NCBI GenBank assembly: GCA_963576565.1
Contig: OY755042.1
Span: forward strand, 12,564,262-12,628,261
DNA: 64,000 nt
Direction: 5' to 3'
Origin: Aspidapion aeneum
Lineage: Eukaryota > Arthropoda > Insecta > Coleoptera > Brentidae
Numbering within the stretch: the stretch's first letter is position 1; each line of letters opens with the position of its first letter. Shown here piece by piece: positions 40,701-55,700 of this stretch. A program made the position numbers and the translations under genes. The notes under the pieces were generated by a model that ran no database searches, was not told the DNA's origin, and saw only the letters and a list, made by a program, of their open reading frames with translations.

Positions 40701-43700
40701 AATTTAAAATCATTCAGATAATGTTTACATTTCAGGAAAAAGCCCTTGTCTTGCGGAATTAGGCTTTTTCTCTTTAAATTATCGGTAACTTTTCTGCACT
40801 TATGCAATTTCCCGAAAATATTTTTTAAATTTAAACATAATTATCCATATTGAATATTTCATACATATTGGCGACATCTTGTAAAATATTATAGAAGTGT
40901 AAGTTAAATTTCGCATTTAATAAAGACAGCGACCTTTGCCCCTCTGTTTCCGAAATCGGGTTGTAGATGTCGTAAGGTTATAAAAGACCTTTTTAAACTG
41001 TTTTTCTAAAATACATATAATAATCTTTTTAGTTTTTTTGAGGTTAGCGTTTAGTGTCTTATGGAAATTTTCCGATTTTGGTGACAATTTTATAACCATT
41101 TTCATATTAAGTTTTCCCACGTCGTTAAATGGAATAAATTCGTCGAGCAATACCGGGAAATTTTTAATATTAATACTTCTGCTCTAAGAGCCGTTTTAAA
41201 GAATTGTATTTTTCGATTAAATCAAACTGTTGGTCATGATTCTATCAAACCTCTACCAACTTTTTAAAGTTGCGAGTATTCTTCCAATTTCAAGTGCAAC
41301 GAGAGGTCTTTCTCTGCCATGAGGAGAGTTTTTAATTGGCTTAGAACAACTATGACTCAAGAGAGACACTTAGGTTTGTCATTGTTATTCATAGAAAAAG
41401 ATGTTGAGGTCGACTTAGACAGTGTGGTAGACGCTTTCAGTCAGCGACGTAGGAAACTTTATTTATATAATTGCTGAATTACATACTTCCTGTGTATACA
41501 TATAAATAAGTTGGTAAATGTATTATTAAATTTGTTATATTAAAATATTAGAACATTTAATGCGCGTATTTTTTTTATTCATTGCACACTTTGCACGACT
41601 CTTTAAAACCTATGTTTGCTTTTTGTTCAAGATAGACCGGGGCCACGGCCCCCCCTGAAAAGCAAGCTACGCCAATGTGTGTGAGCTAATGAAGCGGCTA
41701 TGAAAAATTAGGGCTTACTATACATTTAAAAAAATTGTTCTGCCAGAATAAAGTAAAAACAATTTCAAAAACGGCTTTATTAAAAAAAAATCAGATATCC
41801 ATGAACCGTCATTCCAACTTCAATATTTTAAAGACAATCAGCTGTGTCGTAACGTGACCATCAAAAAAAATCAGCCCCGGATGTGGCGTCAACAAAGTGG
41901 AGGATCGTGGCCCGTCCATTTTGATAGCCCTGGTTTAGCGTTATTTGCGACTTTTCAAATGCCGCGGAAAAAATAAGTAGATCGCCCGTATTACCTAATA
42001 ACGACATTTATGTGACTAATATGTCAGTCTGACATATTATCTTTTAAAATATTTTCAAAAGTTCTCTCTATATAAAATCTATAGAAGGAATAATATGATT
42101 TTGTTTTTATTTAACCGTTGTTTAGGTATTTTTCTCCCTAAATTATACCTAAACAACTTTTGGTTTATTTTGATATTTTGTAAAATGGCCACCCACGTCC
42201 TTCGGACACCAGGCTATTTCGCCATTAATTGAAAATAAACTTCTTTCTTTTTTCTTGCGATAGTTTTCTCACTATTTACTTATGATTCAAGACAAAATCG
42301 TCTAACTTCGCAAGAATTGTCACATTGACCAAGCAGTGTTCTGAGGAGTCCCATTAGGACGAAACAGTTAACTGTCAACACTTATTAGGTGTCCATTAGC
42401 GCAGAAGAGTTACCCCTTCTGTGCCATTAGATCTTAGACCCCCGTGAGGTTAAGCTTTCAAGCTACCCACGGAAAAATATATGAGAGAAACAAAAACTCC
42501 TTTTTGCCCGATTAGCCACGAAACTTGTTTGATTTTTAAATTCACGGGTACGCAATTCCATGTTTGGTAATATGATTTTTTAACATTTTCAGGCACTAGT
42601 GTAATTACCCCTGATCAATTACCGGTTTTTTACATTCTTACAAGTAGAGTATTTTGAAATATATTTTGTCAATCACTGTCAATTTGAGTATTTTGTGAAT
42701 ACTGTAATAAATAAAAATGATAGGAAATAGTCGGCAAAATATCCCTAGTGCATCGCAAATTATAATTTTAACCTCAGCACACAAGCGCCAGTGCAAATTA
42801 TCGGCAATTCTCACCAGTGCAAATTATCGCTGTTATCTTCCATAAAATGCCCATTTTATTAACTCGATTTTCAAACTTTTGTCGCTTTTTTCGTTTTCGC
42901 TCATGATTTTTGTAGAGAATTATACGGGATTACTGAACAAAACATCTCAGTGAAACGCAAGTTGTAAAGATTTTTAAGAATATAAAATATAAAAACAAAT
43001 CATTTTCTTCAGGACATATCGGCAGAAAATCCCTGGTGCATACTAAACCATGAGAATTTACTATGGACTATTGATATTACCTATGATAATCTTACCTGTC
43101 ACAAGTCGGGGTATTTTTAGCAAATCTATATGCTCTGTTGACTCTTATGATGGGTTCGATTATGTCTAGATTGATTGTGTCTGCCAATTTATGCGAGAGT
43201 TCTTTAGGTTCCCTATGAGAACCTAAAGATTCCTTGGCCATGTTATATACGTCCTGAAAATATTTACATATCATTTTCCTGGAATTAGTAATTAAAAGAA
43301 TACACTGGGGATCTCAGTGGTGTAAGACAAAGTAGTCAAAATGTTAAAAAAATAAAAAGTTAGATTTTACGACAATAGTCATTTCTTTAGAAAAAATACA
43401 GAATTTTCAAAATTAAGCGTCCAATACTTTAACAACTTTAAATTCATTACGAAGGGGGAAGGAAGTCTAACTAAAACAATTTTAGATTATTGAGTAAAGT
43501 AAGAACTGTAAAAATGCTATGAAAGCAATATACCGGGTGGGCCAAAAAAAGGACAATTTTTTTTCATGATAACTTTGAAACTATTTTATGGATTTTAATG
43601 AGAGAAACTTCACTTGGTAGGGAATTAATCAGAGTTTGGACTAAATATATTCTTTTGTCCGCCATATCAAAATCCAAGATGGAGGACGAAATTAAATTGT

Positions 43701-46700
43701 ACCCTTCAAAGATGCTCGTTTATTCTTGTTTTGCGAACATGTCTTAATTATTTTTTTAAATAAGTAAAAAAGGTGCATTCTTGCCACGCATAACAAGGTA
43801 TGAATCAGCAAAATCGGTTCGGTAGTTGCAAAAACAAATATTTTTGTTTCAACTATTGTTTTGAATATTATACGATTGCCTTGCCAATCATGTCTGCATT
43901 TATTTCCTTATAAACTAAGTACTACTGAACCGATTTTGATGAAACAAAAAAGCAATCAATTCTCACCATTTTTTTTATTTCACTAAAATCAGTTAAGTAA
44001 TAACGAATTTAAAAGGAAATTAATGCAGATAGGATTGGCAATGCAATCGTATAATCTGTAAAACAATGATAGAAACAAAATTATATTTCTTGAGAACCAT
44101 CACACCGATTTTACTGATTTGTACCTCGTTGTGTAGGGGAAAAGTAGTCCTTTTCTACAAATTAAAAAAAAAACTAAAACATTTTCGGAAAATAAGAATG
44201 AACACGCCATTTTGAAGACTCAAGTATGATTCTGTCCACCATCTTAAATTTCAAGATGGCGATAAACTTTGATCATGATCTGTAAAAAACAATCAATTCT
44301 CACCAGAATGTTTTTTATTTCATTAAAAGCGGTTCAGTAGTAATGAATTTATAAGGAAATAAATGCAGACATGATTGGCAAGGCAATCGTATAATATACA
44401 AAACAATGGTTGAAACAAAAATAGTTTTTTTTAGAACCACTGAACCGATTTTGCTGATTCGTACCTTCTTGTGCGTGGCAAGCATGCACCTTTTTTAATA
44501 ATTTTAAAATAAAAAATAATTAAAACATGTTTGCAACACAAGAATAAACGAGCATCTTTGAAGGGTACAATTTAATTTCGTCTGCCATCTTGGATTTTAA
44601 GATGGCGGATAATAGAATATATTTAGTTAAACGTTAATATTAAGGTTATTAATCAAATATTTTTTTTTAGCTACTATAACATAAATTATTGAGAATAACT
44701 TGTTCTCCTATATTCAGTTTGCCTTTAATGCTCCGTTAAAAGATTTGCATATTTTCAATTTATAAACAAAAAATTCATTCATTAGCATTAATGTATTTTG
44801 ACCAAAATCTAATCAGCTCTTTTGAGTATTGCACACTATTTTACCTAAAAATTTTATAAAAATCGGTTGAGCGGTTCAGTTTCGCAGGCACAGACAGAAG
44901 ACACATTTTCGGCATTATCTCAAAAAAAAATTTATCGCGGGCTAGGAAGGTAAAAACTGAAATAGATGGTACAAGTCGCTGTAACGTGTTCGTAAGCAAC
45001 AAGTTCGAAAGCATTTTGCTTAAAAACATCTTTTTCGAATGGCATTTTGTTCGCATGGCATTTTTTTCGAAGAAATGTTTAAAAAAATATTTAGATGAGA
45101 TTTTGTTCAAATACATCTCTTTCCAATGACATTATGTTCGAATGATAATGTGATCGAAAAACTCTTTGGAAATATATCTCCTCTAAAAACTGTTTTCTAA
45201 AAACATGCCATTTGAACAAAATGTCTTTCGAAAAAAATGTTTTCGAATAAAACGTCATTCCAAAACCAAGTTTTTAAGAAAATACTTTCGAACATGTTGT
45301 TTTCGAATGTGACAAGTTAACAGAGACCCGCTGTGGATGTTTGTCAGCTTAACACTAATAATTTTCTCGGTTTTAATTATATTTAGCATTGACTTTCAGG
45401 GCCTTCGGTTCGGTTCGGTTCGGTTACACTCAATGATATTTAGTAAATTGAAGTTTGAGTTCCTAATTTATAGGTTGTTTTCAATTTTTTTACAAATTAT
45501 GAAGAAGCATATATGTGGGTCAGCAAAAGCTGATACGCCCCTACGAACCATACTATCCAAATTTTAATTTTCATAAGTTTAACAACAACCGAGAAAATTC
45601 AGTGTTAAGGTTTTGCATGGAGCAAAGAAATTCAAGGAACCCTTTTGGCATGGAGACTCGTTATATTTAAATGCTGTTTGCTTCAAAAATTGAATACGTT
45701 GTTGACTAGAGACCCTCTATGTATAACCATCGGCGTATGCAGCGAGGGGTATTTGCCCCCCCCCCTCTAAATGTTGAAAATAATTTAATAATTTCCTAAT
45801 TTCCAAACAAAACCAACAATCAAGTTAGTATTCTAAACTTATTCTTATCTACATAATATTATTCAATAGATACACTTGTTTCTAACGATATACTGTAAAG
45901 GATAAAAATTGTTTTTTCTGTGAAATAGCTTTACGAAGAAAGTATGGAAATACTCCTCTCCTTTGTGAGACACAGTGGTTTTAAAAATACAAAAGTATTG
46001 CTGTATTTAAAGACAATTTTTGGGCATCCGTGAAAACTCAGAAGACGCAATTCTGCAACTAGAAAGGTGGCATTTCAGATATACAGGGCTCGACTTCGAA
46101 CGTTTAGCCTTTATGAAAAGCATATAAAAAATGATGAAATTATGAAAAGCAAGAAGTCAGTGAGAGACCAAAGACGTGCATATTCAGGAGCGTTTGCCGC
46201 TGTGACTCAAAATTCATTAATAGTTTTTTATTACTAAACAGGAGCAATCAAAGTAAGATTTCCACTTTAAAAAGACGAAGAAATAGTCATTATTATTTAT
46301 TTCGTTATTTTAGTTTTAATCAAGAAACATTAAATCAAGAAAAATTCAAGTTTTAATAATTTTTTGTTACACAATAACCTTGCTCTTTTATTAAAGTCGC
46401 GCTTAAATGCCGCTCAAGTGTTCGATCTCCTGGCGGCGGCTCACGAAGTCAAGTTGCTAAAAGTCACCATACACTATCCAGGAAACAGAATAGGGGACAA
46501 CATTTTTGGGAGTAGGGGAGTATGACAGCCCTAAACCTCTTGCCCCTCTACTGGTTTCTGTCTGCATAAAAAAATGTTTGTCACGTTTTACTACTCCTTT
46601 TAAAATTTTATTTTTGTCCCTTAAATGGAGGGGCCATTCCTCTTGAAAAAAAAACAATAAGTGGAAATGAGATGTTTTGGTAATTGCAATTATTTAAGTT

Positions 46701-49700
46701 TTTTAAATAATTGAAAAATTATTTTACAATTAAAATGAAATTACAAAACTGCAATTGAATTGTTATTATTTGTAAAAAGCTATTTTGCTTTCATTATTTA
46801 AAGCAATCCACGCTTCTTACTGAATTTAAGGGGTAAGTTCGGAATGTATTACGAAGGAAGAGGGCTCCTAAAGTAAGCATTTTCACATTTTGTAAATTAT
46901 AAAAAAGTGAAATAAATAAATAAAAATATAATTGTCAACTACTTTTTTTTATTTTGCAAGTAGGAAATTTATAATTAAGTTATTTTTTGTTGTAATAAAT
47001 TACACAGTTTTCTAAGTACAGGGTGATTTTTTATAATTGCAAGATCGCTATAACTCGGTTATTATTGGGAGTAGAAAGTTCAAACAAAAACTGTTCGGTT
47101 TGGTAAATTATGGCCACTTTAGACCCACCATTAGTATTTTTTTATAGGTTATAATATACAGGGGGCGACAATCAGATCAATTTTTTTAAAGGGAACACCC
47201 TATATATTTTTGTATTTTTAAGTTCCGCAAAAAATTAGCTTTACAGATATATGTAACACTATGGCTCTATCTTTGTTAGTTTTCGAGATATTGACGATTG
47301 AAATTCCGAAAATTAGCAAATTTTAAATAGGTATACTGTGCGGAGTATTTAACGTATAGACTGTAAATAACAAACTGTCAGTTTTCAATGTCATTAGGTA
47401 TCCACACATCTTAATATTGTTTGTGACTTGTCACAGGAAATACGCCGCACCGTATTTAAAATTTGCTAATTTTCGGAATTTCAATCGTCAATATCTCGAA
47501 AACTTACAAAGATAGAGCCATAGTGTTACATATATCTGTAAAGCTAATTTTTTGCGGAACTTAAAAATACAAAAATATGTAGGGTGTTCCCTTTAAAAAA
47601 ATTGATCTGATTGTCGCCCCCTGTATATTATAACCTATAAAAAAATACTAATGGTGGGCCTAAAGTGGCCATAATTTACCAAACCGAATAGTTTTTGCTT
47701 GAACTTTCTACTCCCAATAATAACCGAGTGATAGCGATCTTGCAATTATAAAAAATCACCCTGTACATTCCTGTAAAGTAATTTGTAATGTAATAGTTAC
47801 TTTTCAAAGTATTGGTTTCTAACTCTGGTTGAGAATAAATCGTTACACATAAAGACCAAGAAATTTGTTATCCATAAAGTTGAATTTGTGGAATATTTTG
47901 TATGTGCGTGTAGTAACCTCCTTTAACATTTTTGCCATGTTAGAAATCTCTACCTGTACCCTTAATTATGGATTCGCAGTATTGAATTATTAGTCATACA
48001 GTTCAAATGATGTCAAATGTTTAAATCAAATCTAAGAGATGACGCTACAGCAATTAAAATCAAGGGGTTTTAATGATTTTATGCATCGCCGTCTTTGGCC
48101 TACTCAGCCGGTAAAAGTAACGTCATTAGATCGCGAAAAGGAAACCATTTTCTTGAACTGCTAACTTGACAACGGTGCTAATCTATTCATCTCTCTTAGT
48201 GCCGTTTATTTAAATAGCGATCTTACTTCAGTTCACATATTTTTCAATGGCCAAACGATCGTTGACGAACCCTGTATAGTGCTTTAACAAGGCCGGTATT
48301 TATTATTTCCCTGTGCCTGATAGCAAATAATTCAGGGCTTTTGAGGCCTGTGGCCAATATCTTGCAATCTAAAAGTTTAGATTTATTGCAATGTGGAAAT
48401 CACATTACAGTATTAGAGTATTACAGTATTAGGTCTAATTAAACATAATCGCGGATCTGCAGAAGAAGTAATGAATACTAATTAGCTGAAGCCAACACAA
48501 ATGCCGAGAACCTTCGAAAAGGGTTACAGGTGCCAAGGATAGTTTGGCGACAGCAAAATCGTATGCACGTTCCAGCAAACCACCCACCAGAGTACTGGAA
48601 ACAATATTTGTTAATACCTTATTTAAAGCATCTGATAATATCTTTAAACATCGCTTTTTCGATATAAACCTACCAGCTTTCGCAAACAATTTTTGGAATT
48701 TTATCATTTAAACAGGTTTAATGATGAGGCTGAATTATGGTACAACTTTAGAAGAGACAAAAAAATTAATAAAGTTAAGAAGTTTGGAAGTAGCAGAAGT
48801 TGTAAAGCAAGCGAAATTTACTTTTCCATCAACAAAAACTGCTTTACATATTTTAGCAGCATTGTCATGTAGTACCATAGAACGATCTTTTCAGAGAATA
48901 TATTAAGCGATTTGTGCATGTTGAGTGCATGAGTGCACCCGGAAATTAGTCTCAGAAAAAAATAAAGAAGCTGAATACGTTTAGTTTTACTGTGTGTGTC
49001 TTTTTTGATTAATTCAATAAATACCTATTTTATTATTATTTTTTTGCACTTGCCACCCCCCTCTAATAAGTTTCATGCTGCGTACACCCATGTTGTGACA
49101 TATTTCAAAGAAATATTTTTTAATATATGTCATACATGTCATAAATTTTAACGAAATATTTATTTAAAATATATCATACATACAGGGCCTTTAGATTGGA
49201 CCAAGTACTAAATTCCTGCATACCTCGGTATATTTCACTGCTGGTTTTACGTAGGGTTTTGAAGTAAATGTCAGATCCAAATAAACCTTTAAAAAGTAGT
49301 CTATAAATCCTGATATAGACTCGGCTGGTTTTTCGAAATCCAATAAAACTTTCTTTGGGAAGCCTTGGCTTTTAAAAAATGCATTAAACATTGCACGGCC
49401 GCTTTCCAAAATTCTAAAACAAAAAGAATATATTATTTTTGTATATGGTGACAAAAATCGGGTAGTTTCAATGGTTCCTATGTGGTTTATTTATATATTT
49501 CTTACTAGCGACTAATCCTAATAGCCCGAGCTGTACACTCTAGGCTCGTGGGAAATGGGGATAAAAGCATGAAAATGTATACACATATTCAGTGAAAAAA
49601 TACAACATTTTTGACCCGCAGCTCCCTTATTTTGCTTCACCGTGGAAGGGGTCGGGGAAATTTTTTTAAAAAATGGCGAAAAAAAATATAAAGAATTAGG

Positions 49701-52700
49701 TTATACCCATATAGTCAAGATTATACTCGTTTTTATATAGTTTGTATTCAGTGATTTGAAAATTTAAGATGAATTCGAAAAAACACGATTCTTAAGTATT
49801 TTGATTAAAAAATCACCAAAATTCGAGGTTTATGAAAAGCAAAGCAACAAATATTTTGCACTATAAACAAGACCTGTAAAATTTGCAGTAACATTTCTGT
49901 GGCGTTCAATATTTTTTGACTTCGAAAAAAACGCCACATAGAATATGACATATTCCGAGAACCCAACATTGGTGCTAAATCTTAACAAGGTCGTGTAGGT
50001 AAGGTCAAATGACGTTGAAACCATTTTTTTTATAATCAGTGAACAAATTATATAAAAACGAGTATAATCTTGACTATATGGGTATAACCTAATTTTTGAT
50101 AATTTTTTCCGCCATTTTTTGAAAAAGTTACTACACCCCTTCCAGTGTAAAGCAAAATAAGGGTGCTGCGGGTCAAAAAATTTAAAGTTTCTAGATTTTT
50201 AAACATATAGGTATTGTTATATTTCCTCTATTGAAAATGAAATAAAAAATAAAATAACTTGTCACAAGAAATCTGTCCCAGGTGGTAACAGCCAATTTTT
50301 CTGCAACTAAAATTCATTCTGCGTGGTAATTTAAAGTTTTAGTATAACCATAGTTATTTTGTGTTTAAAAAATAAAAATTTATAGATTTGAAGCATATGA
50401 TGTTCTTTCTGTAACGTGAATAATCTTACGTATAACTTGATTAAACTAATAAAATCATTATTGTCCTAAACAAAACCGTGGATATCTTAAACAAAACTGA
50501 ACAAAAGGTGGTTTAATAAATTTGGCTTGGCCGGAAAAGGGTATAATGTAAAGAAATTGTACCATCTGTAACATGATTTGTCCTGTTTGGTAATGCTATC
50601 TTTCCATGTTACAGAAATTGTCCCTGTGTTACAGATCGGGACATTGAATTTATTTGGAATTTAGTTGGAAAATAGTTTCCGACATAAACTCCTTATAAAA
50701 AACGTAAGTCTGACACGTTCAGATGCAACAATTTTTGCTGAAAAACTTTGGTTTTGTTCCAAAAAAAAAATGCCAATGCGTACCAAAAATTTTTTAATTA
50801 TTTTTGGCGCCCTCAAAAAGAAAATGTTTGCGTCGCCATTTATAAAAGAAAAAGAAAAATCCCAATTAAAAAATAAAAATTATTATTTTTTATATTTTTG
50901 GTAAAAATCCTTATATTATAGAGAATTTTATCTTAATACCTACAATTATAGCTACACATTTTGCATTATTTCAAAAAAGCGAAAATTAATCAAAATAGCA
51001 TATTTTACCATGTTTTTAAGAAGCTGATATTTTAGAAATATTTTGAAAAACACGATAGTATGGGAATTAGAAAACCTGGATTTTGACATACTGCGAACCC
51101 ATAAATCATTAAAAAAATACGAACTACCTGAATTTTTGTAACCATTTATAACAAGAATTATTTTCTCATTGTTTTTTATTAAGGAAAAAATTGACTTTTA
51201 CTTACGGGAAAAAGTTCATTTTATTTGTGGTGCTTTGGATAAAGTGAATTAATCGAACGGTCACCTTTTGTATCCAATGCTTTCTGAACGATTGATTTTC
51301 AATCAATTCAATGAATTTATCATAACTGAATTTGTTATCTTTATCCAAAAATACCTAAAATAAAAAATAAAGGAAATTTAAACAAATTTTTTTAAGTTTT
51401 CTCAAAAGTTATTATAATTAGACAATTCAAATATTTATTAACCTATTTTCGAATAAAATTTGAAAAACGATTGAATTTTTTTATCACCTAAGCCCCTTGT
51501 TTCTTCTTAACACATTTGACGATAAACAATATATTATAGACACACCAGAATTGGGCAGATTACTTGAAAAAAGTAGTGGAGTGTAACTACTAACTACTTT
51601 TTTGGTTACAAGCGAGGTTACAAGCCATATGTAGGTAGCGAATTTAAATGGTCAGTCAGTCCACGGCAGCACTTGACTTTTATCTTTATTCAGTATAAAA
51701 TAATCGCAAAAAACTTCAAAAAGTAGTTAAGTATTTGGTTTTAACTACTTTTAGTAATTTAACTACTTTTGAGGAATGATTACTTTTCAAAATATTTGAG
51801 GGACGATGAATGGTTTTTTTTATTTTTTTTATTTGTCAAACACACTGTGTTACAATAAACACAATCTAGTCAGTAAGATTAATTAGCAATTTTGTTTTAA
51901 CTTAATTTACTAGAAAAGTCAGATTTAAACTTAGGGTTCACTCAACAGTTCTCCCCGCTTTGTTTAGTCTGTAACTCACAATTGTGTTGTGTTTGTAGCA
52001 TTATTTTGTTTTATATAATTCACTTAGTTTACTAGCTCAAACGGCTTCACTCTTTTTAGTCTTCGAACTAGCATAGTATTGTCTAGAAGCTGAATTGCTT
52101 CCACATTCACATGCCGATGAAGTCTATCTTCATGGCTTTTTGCGTACTTTTTTATAGTCTCTGCTACAGTTTCGATTTTTAGATCTCGATGAAGGTCACT
52201 ATTTCGAACGTACCAAGGTGCATTCACAATGTTTCTTAATACTTTATTTTGAAATCTCTGTAAAACTAGAATGTTACTCTCTTTAGCACAACCCCATAGT
52301 AGAATACCATATGTCCATACTGGTTTCAGTATTTGTCTATAAAGCAGTAACTTATTATGAATTGTTAAAATGGACTTCCTTCCAATTAGCCAGTTTATTT
52401 TTCTATACCTTATCTCAAGTTCTTCTTTTTTTTTCTTAACATGTGCTTTCCAGCGCAATTTGGCATCAACTGTTATACCGAGATATTTTGCCTGATTTGA
52501 ATATGGTACGGGAATGTTGTTAGTTGTTATTTGTATGTGATTTATATTTTTGTTTGTAAAATCAACATGAATTGATTTGGTTTCATTTAATTTTATTCGC
52601 CACTTTGTGGTCCAACTGTGAGCTTCGGTGACTGCATCCTGAAGTTTTTCTATGTATTTTTCAATAGATTTTTCTACCGTCAATAAACCAGTATCATCTG

Positions 52701-55700
52701 CAAATGTTGCTAAGTGACAATTTTCTGGCTTTGGGATATCGCAAGTGAATAATAAGTATAGATAAGGGCCTAGTTCGCTACCCTGAGTTGAGTATGAGTC
52801 TTCCTGTTTTACTCTAAAATGTCTATCAGATATGTATGATTCGAAAATATCCGAATATTGTTTTGGCAGAAACCGTTTTAGTTTAAAAGTAAGGCCTTCA
52901 TGCCACACTTTGTCAAATGCTTGTGCTACATCTAGAAAAATTGCAGAACAAACTTTTCCCTCTTCTAGTGCTTTTTCTATTATATTAGTAATTCTATGTA
53001 CCAGCGGCGTAGCGTGGGGGGGCGCGGGGGGTTCGCCCCCCCCGCCCCGAGGGTAGTGGCGCCCCATTGGTGGTCGAAGCGCCCCCATCTTTATTAGTCG
53101 GGCCGGCAACGGCCAGTTGAGTGGGCGCCAAAGGAAACTATCGACATGAAGACCTTTTTTTTTTGGTTGCAAGATTTCTGAGATGCGCTCTTGTGACCTG
53201 TCGGCCGCCCCCTCCCACATGATGACCTTTTTTTTTTTTTTTTTAGTTTTTAGAGGCGCCCTTTCTAGCGGTCGCCCCTCCCGCCCTTTCGGGCACGCTA
53301 CGCCGCTGCTATGTACTTGATGTATCGTGGAATGCTTGTCTCGAAAACCAAATTGATGAGATGGAATAATTTCTTGTCTTTCTATGATGAGTTTTATTCT
53401 TTTAAGCAATAATTTCTCATAGAGCTTGGATATAATTGGCAGCAAAGATATTGGCCTGTAAGATGACACGTCATGGAGTGGTTTTCCCGGTTTTGGGATC
53501 ATGATAACTTCTGCAACTTTCCACAGTTTAGGTACATACCTAAGCCTAAAGGACGCACGATGAATGGTGATGATGATATCTGAAAAGGAAATATGAAACG
53601 TGGACATTCACTGAAACCAGACCATTTGCCGAATTGCAGTATCAGTCACGGTAGCCTTAGGTTTGAGGCAAAATTTGACGTCACTACGAGAACAAATATA
53701 ATTAGTCTCAGCAAATATCTCAAGCCCAGAGTTATAAAAAAAATTAAAGATATGGCGAGGACATATGCAAACTTAAATCACGGCGACGGCAAATTGAGTC
53801 GGCGGCGAGTTGGATCGGCGACGAGTCGGCAGCGGCATTACCTAAAAAACTGTTCATGGTAAATTTAACTATGTATCTTGAAAACGGAGCAAATTCGATT
53901 TGCTTTAAATCGGCTTATTTTGAGGTTAAGAATATATGGAAAGCTGTTGTAAAGACCTTTTAGGGACACCCTGAATATTATTATACTGTTTGCTAAAGTT
54001 GTATTTGGCTATACATCATCGAGATATCTGAGGTTGGTTGGGGAAAAGTTGCACATTTAAATTAGTGCAAACTCCAGAGAATGGAAAATGGCTTTACGAC
54101 AAGGCTCAGCCGAATTTCATGGGGGACATTATGGGGATTTGTCAGCCGGCCATTCAGTGGTTTTCTTCCTCTAAATTCTTCGGTACCAGCTTACTAAATA
54201 GACTAGTCACAATAAAAAAGATAAATATGTTTACTTTTTTTCCTACTAAAAGATTGCAAAGGAATATACTTAAATTTTCAGTTATTAAAAGTATTAGAAA
54301 AATAACCTTAACACAATCGTTTTGTTTTAATCTAATATAAAAAATTATTCTATTGGCACGAATCACTTCTCTTTATGTAACAACAAATCGATCCATAGGT
54401 ACGTCTGGTAATTTAGTAGGCAGCCAACACGCACGGCTTGAAAGAGTTGTTTTATTTTTGTGGGCACATTGTTGTATTTTTTGTGGTGGTGAAGTTTTTA
54501 ATAGGTAGGTACCTTATTTTCCTAAAATTGTTATCCACTAAAACTGCGGAAAAGAGGACTTTGCCTACGTTCAGTCGTTTAAAGAAAAATTCAGCGAAAG
54601 AACATTTTAGTGAATCACGAAGCTTATAGTCGTTCCATCAGGCCGTTCGACAGTCATAAAACCGTCCAAAGAATCCTATTTGCATTCCAGGTCGACGTTG
54701 TACGGTTATCGGACAGTCAGTTTTTCGTTCCATCAAGCCACTTAAACTGGTTTCGGACTCCTTTGAAATACAAGGATTGAAGACAGGCGCATTAGAAATG
54801 TTTGCTCTCTCTCTCTTTTTTTTGTCTGTGTTTATCATATGTTGCACTGGAAAAATTGTATGTAGATTCTCATCCGCTTCGTGACAAAACAAAAGATACC
54901 ATAAAATTACATTAAATTTACATTTGTCTGAGAAAATTCAAAAAACAGTAAATAACCCAAAAAATTTAAATTTTTGTCAAAATAAATTGAGTTTCACAAC
55001 CAATTTTAACATATGATAAAATGCCGGGTAAGCCACGTAAATACACAAATATTTTTTAAATTTCCAAAAAAAATTGTGCAACATTTGCAGCATCGTTAAT
55101 TTTTTTGCAAGAGCCTCTCAATTTTTATTTCTACGAGACGGGGCATGTTGCAGGTATACCACATGGAAAAAAGCTATACTGACCATAGGGTGACCTTCTT
55201 AGAACAAGAAAAACTAGTTTAGCAGGTGATTGGATAGGAATAGAAACATAAGGGTTTACCCTGATCGCAACAAATCCCGGTGACCTTTGAACTACAAGTT
55301 TAAAGACGAGGGGTAACATCGGATGTGAAAATTAACACCAGATTTGGCGAAAGAACAAACGACTTCGCTTTAAGGTATCGACATTAAGGTCATTAACTAT
55401 ATATACCTATCAAAGTACAAGCTACAAAATGCGATTTTCTTAACTTCTTAGAAGTATCACGATCTGCATTTCCTAAAAATGAATAAAATCACAAAAGCTT
55501 TGTGTATGTAAATGTACTCTGTCCGTCATCCAATTGTGTGGTGTTAAAATTAAAATCAACCGCGAAATTTAGCGGGAGCTAACATTAAGGCTTTCTATTA
55601 TATGTAGGTAATTTCACAAATATTTTGTAAAAATCAAATTACAAAACACAAATACATAAATTTCACATAAAACTTATGAAATTACAAAAAATAAATCTTT

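Noticed and set aside
48435..48707. 90-codon minus frame as a gene
   Set aside because: It is a frame within the decayed hAT 45728-49092. It has some protein-like composition but no domain or splice context.
45728..49092. Clear 8-bp target duplication for the larger hAT
   Set aside because: tgtataac and ttgtgaca do not match. The ends are hAT-like but borders stay uncertain.
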